The notes under the pieces were generated by a model. The model was given only the letters and a program-made list of their open reading frames with translations. It did not search any database and had not been told where the DNA came from. Both the position numbers and the translations under genes were made by a program. DNA of 9,837 bases from NCBI GenBank assembly GCA_947174215.1, contig CAMWIB010000030.1, positions 1 to 9,837 on the forward strand. Reading direction: 5' to 3'. Shown here piece after piece: positions 1-4,783 of this stretch; positions within the stretch are counted from its first letter, which is position 1, and each line of letters opens with the position of its first letter. This stretch comes from an uncultured Clostridia bacterium (GTDB taxonomy: Bacteria; Bacillota; Clostridia; Christensenellales; CAG-917).

Positions 1-2216
1 GTATAGCCGACTATGAATTTGTAGAATCAATAAAATTAGCAATAGAAAATTATAAAGGTTTATTTGTATGTGCCGCAGGAAATTATAAAAAAAATAATGA
101 TAGTTACAAAATTTATCCATCAGACTACTCATATAATGAAAGTTTTAGCGATAGAGTAATTTCTGTCGGGGCTTTACATCATCAAGGAGTTAAATGGTCT
201 GATTCAAATTATGGTGCAGAGTCTGTCAGTATTTTTGCCCCGGGCGAATTAATATTGAGTAATTATTCATCGTCAACAATTCAGTATTTGGACGGAACGT
301 CAATGGCGGCTCCATTTGTTACGGGTGTTGCGGCTTTGATGTTTTCTATGTATAAAGAAGCTGAATATGATAATGAAATACTATCTCATGCAGAAATTGC
401 CGCATTGATAAAGAAAAAAATTATAGAAACTGCAACATATCAATCTAATTTGGATGGATATTGTGTTGCAAAAGGCAGGTTAAACGCCTATGAAGCAGTG
501 AAATCGGTCGTTGCGTATAACACAACAATTATAAGAGATGAATTTGTGCGCATAGACGGACTTCGCGCTCCGCTTAGCGAAACAGAGTTAATCATTCCTG
601 ATAGAATTGACGGAAAGACAGTTATACAAATAGGTGATGCTGTTTTTGCGAATCAAACAGCGCTTAGAAGAATAACTATTCCATCAACCGTCCTATCAAT
701 AGGAAATAATGCGTTTCAAGGTTGTACCTCTTTGGAAAGTGTATATTTGGACGCAGACAATAATTTGAGGGATATAGGTAATTCTGCTTTTGAAGGTTGT
801 AATAGATTCGGGGTAATTTCAGCAACTCCCCACTTAAGAACAATTGGTTCAAATGCATTTGCAAATTGTCATGTTTATTTTGGGCAATATTTTGAAGAAA
901 GCACGGAGCTAACAACAATTGGGAATGGTGCATTTTACAATTGCGGTATGACAATGGTGCATAGTTTGCCTGGCAGTATAGAAACGATAGGTGCAAACGC
1001 TTTTCAAAAATGTCGTTTTGTAGAGCTATCATTCGAAAACCTCTACAATCCTGTTGCCATTGAAAATTCAGCTTTTGCAGAATGCCTTTTCAAGGGCGTA
1101 ACAATTAATTCAAATATTTACTCAATTGGATATGATGCGTTTTCAAACTGCCATAATTTGGAAAGTGTTATTATTGCGGGAACTCCTCAAATTTATGCCA
1201 ATGCTTTTGCGAACTGTGAGAATCTAACAATTTACACATGGCTTCCAAACCCGCCAAGCTATTGGATGGGAGGTTGGAACAGCTCAAACCGACCTGTTGT
1301 ATTCGGATGTGAAATTGACGAAGAATTTGTAGTCAGGTCTTTTACAAAAAGCGCAACAAATCCATATAACATAAATGCTGAAAATGGAGTAAACAATCAA
1401 TATCGTGATGGTTATACATTTTGTGATTGGTATACTACACCTGATTTTTCGGGTACGAGTTATCCAGATATTGTATCAGCACCAAATGGCACACTATACG
1501 CTTTATGGGGACAAAAATCTTCCTGCGTAGCCGAAGGCACACTCATTACGCTTGCGGACGGTAGCCAGAAGGCGGTTGAGGAGCTGACAGGCGATGAGAT
1601 GTTGCTTGTGTGGAATATGTTCACGGGTAAGTTTGACGTCGCGCCGATACTGTTCATCGATAAGGACCCCACCGCCGTATACGAGGTGATAAACCTGCAT
1701 TTTTCGGACGGTACGGGCGTAAAGGTTATTTCCGAACACGCGTTCTGGGATTTCGACCTCAACGAGTACGTATATCTTAGAAGCGACGCGAGCAAGTACA
1801 TAGGGCATATGTTCAACAAGCAAAGCACGGACGGAAACGGCAATATGACGTATATGAAGGTTCAGCTTGTAGACGTGGTTATAACTCACGAAACCACAAC
1901 CGCATACAGCCCCGTAACGTACGGACATCTTTGCTACTATGTAAACGGAATGCTATCCATGCCGGGCGGAATCACGGGCTTGATAAACATATTCGATGTG
2001 GACGGTGAAACGCTTACATACGATAAGGAAGCATTCGATAACGATATAGAAACGTACGGTCTGTTCACTTACGAGGAGTTTGCAGAGCTGTTGCCTGTAC
2101 CCGAGTACGTGTTTGAAGCCGTAAACGGACAGTATCTGAAAGTGGCAATCGGCAAGGGCTTGATAAATATGGAAACTCTTGCGCGCCTGTTTGAAACTTA
2201 CAAAAACCTTTTGTAA
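1..2216 (+). CDS. Modular surface protein: subtilisin-type (S8) protease + BspA-like LRRs + Hint domain, 5'-partial
   Basis: The gene enters from the left. The frame is open from base 3, giving 737 visible residues. Subtilase landmarks are CAAGN with the oxyanion Asn at visible residue 27, VISVGA, IFAPG, and GTSMAAPFVTG with the catalytic Ser at residue 100. The Asp and His of the triad must lie upstream. Residues about 210-405 carry nine copies of an IGxxAFxxC-type repeat, typical of BspA-like LRR_5 surface proteins. Residues about 430-503 resemble a Flg_new/InlB B-repeat (GYTFCDWY, TLYALW). A Hint domain begins at Cys508 (CVAEGTLITLADGS), with SEHAFWD around His579 and YYVNGMLS at 645-652. 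An 85-residue tail follows. The protein is presumably exported, but its signal peptide is outside the window. Base composition changes at the Hint boundary. The TTG at 255 lies inside the protease domain and is not a start. Confidence 0.9.
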   Translation, partial: IADYEFVESIKLAIENYKGLFVCAAGNYKKNNDSYKIYPSDYSYNESFSDRVISVGALHHQGVKWSDSNYGAESVSIFAPGELILSNYSSSTIQYLDGTSMAAPFVTGVAALMFSMYKEAEYDNEILSHAEIAALIKKKIIETATYQSNLDGYCVAKGRLNAYEAVKSVVAYNTTIIRDEFVRIDGLRAPLSETELIIPDRIDGKTVIQIGDAVFANQTALRRITIPSTVLSIGNNAFQGCTSLESVYLDADNNLRDIGNSAFEGCNRFGVISATPHLRTIGSNAFANCHVYFGQYFEESTELTTIGNGAFYNCGMTMVHSLPGSIETIGANAFQKCRFVELSFENLYNPVAIENSAFAECLFKGVTINSNIYSIGYDAFSNCHNLESVIIAGTPQIYANAFANCENLTIYTWLPNPPSYWMGGWNSSNRPVVFGCEIDEEFVVRSFTKSATNPYNINAENGVNNQYRDGYTFCDWYTTPDFSGTSYPDIVSAPNGTLYALWGQKSSCVAEGTLITLADGSQKAVEELTGDEMLLVWNMFTGKFDVAPILFIDKDPTAVYEVINLHFSDGTGVKVISEHAFWDFDLNEYVYLRSDASKYIGHMFNKQSTDGNGNMTYMKVQLVDVVITHETTTAYSPVTYGHLCYYVNGMLSMPGGITGLINIFDVDGETLTYDKEAFDNDIETYGLFTYEEFAELLPVPEYVFEAVNGQYLKVAIGKGLINMETLARLFETYKNLL

Positions 2217-2236
2217 AATTTCATATTAAACTTGGC

Positions 2237-2278
2237 AGAGGGACTTGCGAAATAAATCGCAAGTCCCTCTTGTGTTTT
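2237..2278 (+). terminator. Intrinsic terminator of the surface-protein gene
   Basis: A perfect 14-bp stem (2237-2250 AGAGGGACTTGCGA, 2257-2270 TCGCAAGTCCCTCT) closes a 6-nt AATAAA loop and is followed by TGTGTTTT. It begins 21 bases after the stop codon and separates this gene from the next transcription unit. Confidence 0.9.
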
Positions 2279-2290
2279 GTGGGGTTCACT

Positions 2291-2298
2291 GGGGGGGG
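2291..2298. repeat. G8 homopolymer tract upstream of a promoter
   Basis: Eight consecutive G residues lie eight bases upstream of the TTGACC -35 box at 2307, between the preceding terminator and the lipoprotein gene. Runs of this kind can change length by slippage. They are also common sites of sequencing or assembly error. Confidence 0.6.
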
Positions 2299-2306
2299 AA
2301 TTAGTA

Positions 2307-2335
2307 TTGACCGTTCGCAAAACATATGTTATATT
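2307..2335 (+). promoter_or_regulatory. Sigma-A-type promoter for the lipoprotein gene
   Basis: TTGACC (2307-2312), a 17-bp spacer and TATATT (2330-2335) each match the consensus at five of six positions. Transcription would begin near 2342, leaving a leader of about 60 nt before the ATG at 2403. The spacer holds the perfect 10-bp palindrome AACATATGTT (2321-2330), which could be a repressor site. Confidence 0.65.
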
Positions 2336-2390
2336 TAACTTACAAATGTATAAAAATTTTTTACTTGTAGCAAATGCGCAAAATCTTTTT

Positions 2391-2398
2391 GAGGAGGA
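2391..2398 (+). promoter_or_regulatory. Ribosome binding site fixing the start at 2403
   Basis: GAGGAGGA lies four bases before the ATG at 2403. This favours 2403 over the in-frame ATG at 2277, which lies inside the terminator/promoter region and has no Shine-Dalgarno site. Confidence 0.85.
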
Positions 2399-2402
2399 CA
2401 CG

Positions 2403-3152
2403 ATGAAAAATTGCAGAATCAAATTCTTTTTCAGAATAATATGCTTAGCGATGATTTTGGTTGCGTGCCTCAGTCTGCTTTGCGCGTGCGATGGCATTTT
2501 CATTGACAACGGTCCGCCCGAACCGTCCGATTACTGGAAACAGTTTAGCGAGGAAGAACACCTCGCAGCCGTCAAGGCGCGCGTTGAGAAAAGATATATA
2601 AAAAACCACTATGACAAGTCGGACTACGATTATATAACGGGTTATACGATATATCCGCTTTATGACCAAAACGATGAATTGAGTTTTTTTATGGTTGACA
2701 TTGAACCGTACGGCTTTGTGATGGTTAAGATAAACAAATACTACAAAGAAACTTCATTAGTATTTGGGTTATATTTGCGCGATGAACGACTTCATTCAAA
2801 CTATGAATGGAGTAGATATAGAGTTTATACAGACAGCGCGGACGTGCCTGAAAGCGGCTGGGTTCAAGGCGAAAATACATATTATAGTGAAAGATATTAT
2901 GAAGCTGACGAAGACGGCGAAATAATCAAGTATAGGGACAGTTATTTTAAGGTCGCGGGAATAGCGCAGGATGAGCGCAAGTATATGTTGGAAATGAAGA
3001 TAAACAGCGACAGAGTATATATTCCTGCTGTGAAGCGTGGTGATAAATGGCTCAACCTGATATCCATGGAAGCGTTTGATTTGGATAGCCTATCAGAAGA
3101 TGGAAACTATGCTTATGATTATGTTAGTTATACAAAAGAAGACAATTTATAA
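2403..3152 (+). CDS. Predicted lipoprotein of unknown function, paralogue of the next gene
   Basis: This 249-residue protein is of no family I can name. Residues 1-28 form a signal peptide: basic residues, a hydrophobic stretch, then a lipobox LCAC with Cys29 as the likely lipidated residue. It is therefore predicted to be anchored on the outer face of the membrane. The mature part is rich in Tyr, Asp, Glu and Lys, with no cysteine and no recognisable catalytic motif. It aligns along its whole length with the product of 3263-4009. Shared stretches include RYI-N-Y, YIT-YTI-PLYD, ELSFF, EPYGF, VAGI---ERKY, YIPAV-RGDKWLNL and SME-FDL. That points to one conserved extracytoplasmic domain in two differently anchored copies. 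The start is set by the RBS at 2391. The gene has its own promoter behind a strong terminator. Its middle section (about 2750-2900) is more AT-rich than its ends. Confidence 0.85.
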   Translation: MKNCRIKFFFRIICLAMILVACLSLLCACDGIFIDNGPPEPSDYWKQFSEEEHLAAVKARVEKRYIKNHYDKSDYDYITGYTIYPLYDQNDELSFFMVDIEPYGFVMVKINKYYKETSLVFGLYLRDERLHSNYEWSRYRVYTDSADVPESGWVQGENTYYSERYYEADEDGEIIKYRDSYFKVAGIAQDERKYMLEMKINSDRVYIPAVKRGDKWLNLISMEAFDLDSLSEDGNYAYDYVSYTKEDNL

Positions 3153-3153
3153 T

Positions 3154-3182
3154 TTGGATAAAATTATTGAAAATTATATAAT
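3154..3182 (+). promoter_or_regulatory. Possible promoter for the membrane-anchored paralogue
   Basis: TTGGAT (3154-3159), a 17-bp spacer and a perfect TATAAT (3177-3182) lie just after the lipoprotein stop. The -35 match is weak and the region is AT-rich, so a chance match is possible. A short TTTCC/GGAAA dyad (3188-3205) sits just downstream, near the predicted transcript start. I see no terminator in this 110-bp gap, so readthrough from the lipoprotein gene is also likely. Confidence 0.4.
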
Positions 3183-3262
3183 AGATATTTCCAAATGTTG
3201 GGAAAATGTTACGTGACTTTCAACCAGCGCAAAATTGAAACTATTTTTAGGAGGCAAACAAA

Positions 3263-4009
3263 ATGGCAAATTCAAAAAGAAAACTACGCATATTTGCAAA
3301 AATCATCATAAGTGTTTTAGTGTTGCTAATTATCGGGTTTGTCGTTTTCGCTTCCATTGACGTAAACAGAAAAATACATTACTGGACTTTGTATAGTGAA
3401 AACGAACACCTTGAAAGAGTTACAAAGCGCGTTGAAGAGAGATATATTGAAAATAAGTATAATCACTCTGAGTACGAATACATAACGGATTATACGATAG
3501 CTCCTTTATACGATGAAAATGAAGAATTGAGCTTTTTCTTGGTTGAATTTGAACCATACGGCTTTGCCTGCATAAAAATACACAAGGATTACTCTTGGCT
3601 TTCAAACCAATTCGGTTTATTTGGAATGTATGCGCGCTATGAAGTTTTTCCATACACTTCGTGGTATAGATATAGGATAAGCGATGACGAAATAGACGTT
3701 TATCCTAATTCTTGCTGGGCTAAAAGAACCATCAATAGAGATGTGTATTATGAAGTGGATAAAGACGGCAATGAAGTCAAATATTCAGAAAGCTATTATA
3801 AAGTCGCAGGTATACAGGAAAGCGAACGAAAATATTTGTTAGAGGTAAAAGCAAACAGTAACACTATCTATATTCCAGCCGTAAGACGAGGCGACAAATG
3901 GCTCAATTTAGTATCAATGGAAGAATTTGATTTGAGCCAATTCCCGATGGATACGTCTTATCCAAGTTCGAGAATATGGTATCCTGTTGATTTATCGGGA
4001 AATTTGTAA
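3263..4009 (+). CDS. Membrane-anchored paralogue of the preceding lipoprotein, unknown function
   Basis: This 248-residue protein starts at the ATG at 3263, with the RBS TAGGAGG at 3248-3254. A basic N-terminus (KRKLR) is followed by one hydrophobic helix (about residues 10-32) with no lipobox Cys, so it should be a signal anchor with an outside C-terminal domain. From about residue 38 it matches the lipoprotein at 2403-3152 almost end to end. Shared blocks include RVEERYI-N-Y, YITDYTIAPLYDENEELSFF, EPYGF, YYKVAGI--SERKYLLEVK and YIPAVRRGDKWLNLVSMEEFDL. The C-terminal 20 residues or so differ. Tandem duplication followed by a change of anchor is the simplest explanation. Its codons are more AT-rich than those of the hyp operon that follows. 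Function is unknown; two anchoring modes could allow surface display plus membrane retention of the same binding domain, but this is inference. Confidence 0.85.
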   Translation: MANSKRKLRIFAKIIISVLVLLIIGFVVFASIDVNRKIHYWTLYSENEHLERVTKRVEERYIENKYNHSEYEYITDYTIAPLYDENEELSFFLVEFEPYGFACIKIHKDYSWLSNQFGLFGMYARYEVFPYTSWYRYRISDDEIDVYPNSCWAKRTINRDVYYEVDKDGNEVKYSESYYKVAGIQESERKYLLEVKANSNTIYIPAVRRGDKWLNLVSMEEFDLSQFPMDTSYPSSRIWYPVDLSGNL

Positions 4010-4063
4010 TAAATATTGGAGAAATTTGTTGGCGAAATTTGCAAAAAAAATGAAAATAGGTAC

Positions 4064-4092
4064 TTTTATTCTTGATATTTATAATATATAAT
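4064..4092 (+). promoter_or_regulatory. Possible promoter of the hypB operon
   Basis: A perfect TATAAT at 4087-4092 lies 17 bp from a weak TTTTAT at 4064-4069. Another TATAAT is at 4080-4085. With the downstream box, transcription would start almost at the hypB ATG (4100), giving a leaderless or near-leaderless message. The region is very AT-rich, so the boxes are only suggestive. Confidence 0.4.
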
Positions 4093-4099
4093 ATTATTT

Positions 4100-4783
4100 A
4101 TGGGAAGCGTCAAAACAATACTGCTGTCAAAAAGCATATATGAGGATACGGATAAAGAGGCGAACGAGCTTCGCGCGTATCTGAAAGAAAAGGGTGTGTT
4201 CTTGGTGAATATTATGTCCTCGCCGGGGGCGGGCAAGACCACGACCTTGATTTCGCTCATAAAGAGGCTGTCCGCGCATTTCCGCATAGGCGTTATGGAA
4301 GCGGATATCGACAGCGACGTTGACGCGATAAAGATTGCGGATAAGGCAGGGTGCAAGTCCGTTCAACTGCACACGGGCGGAATGTGCCACCTCGACGCGG
4401 CGATGACGAGGCAGGGGCTTGACGCACTCGGTATAGACGACCTCGACCTCGTGTTTTTGGAGAACGTTGGCAACCTCGTATGTCCTGCGGAGTTCGATAC
4501 GGGCGCGACTATGAGTATGACCATTCTGTCTGTACCCGAGGGCGACGATAAGCCGCTCAAATATCCGCTCATATATCAGAAGTGCGATTTGGTGCTTATC
4601 AACAAGATTGACGCGATGCCGTATTTCACTTTCAACCTTGATAAGTGTATCGCTAATATCAGAATGAGAAACAGTAATTCGACGATTATTCCGATTTCCG
4701 CTAAGACGGGAGAGAATATGGATAAAGTCGAAAGTTATTTTATAAACAAAACGATGAGTGGAGGGAAAAGTAAAAATGCCTGA
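4100..4783 (+). CDS. hypB: HypB, nickel-delivering GTPase for [NiFe] hydrogenase or other nickel enzymes
   Basis: This 227-residue SIMIBI-class GTPase uses GTP hydrolysis to drive transfer of nickel, with HypA, into apo-enzyme in the cytoplasm. Visible motifs are the P-loop SSPGAGKTT (40-48), MEADIDSD-DA (66-76), GGMCHLDA with Cys96/His97, ENVGNLVCPAEFD with Cys128, NKID (168-171) and SAKTG (200-204). Cys96, His97 and Cys128 match the G-domain metal site of the family, including its 32-residue spacing. The N-terminal CxxCGC nickel site of the E. coli type and any His-rich storage stretch are both absent, so this is a minimal HypB. No Shine-Dalgarno sequence precedes the ATG; I see no better start, because the family's usual N-terminal helix begins here. 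The last 8 bases overlap the next gene, whose RBS lies inside the hypB 3' end. Confidence 0.95.
   Translation: MGSVKTILLSKSIYEDTDKEANELRAYLKEKGVFLVNIMSSPGAGKTTTLISLIKRLSAHFRIGVMEADIDSDVDAIKIADKAGCKSVQLHTGGMCHLDAAMTRQGLDALGIDDLDLVFLENVGNLVCPAEFDTGATMSMTILSVPEGDDKPLKYPLIYQKCDLVLINKIDAMPYFTFNLDKCIANIRMRNSNSTIIPISAKTGENMDKVESYFINKTMSGGKSKNA
4760..4765 (+). promoter_or_regulatory. Ribosome binding site inside hypB fixing the oxidoreductase start
   Basis: GGAGGG lies 10 bases before the ATG at 4776. This favours that ATG over the in-frame GTG at 4758, which would place the RBS inside the coding region. Confidence 0.75.

Noticed and set aside
2277..2402. N-terminal extension of the lipoprotein to the ATG at 2277
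   Set aside because: It would begin inside the terminator tail, run through the promoter and bury the signal peptide. The ATG at 2403 has a near-perfect RBS.
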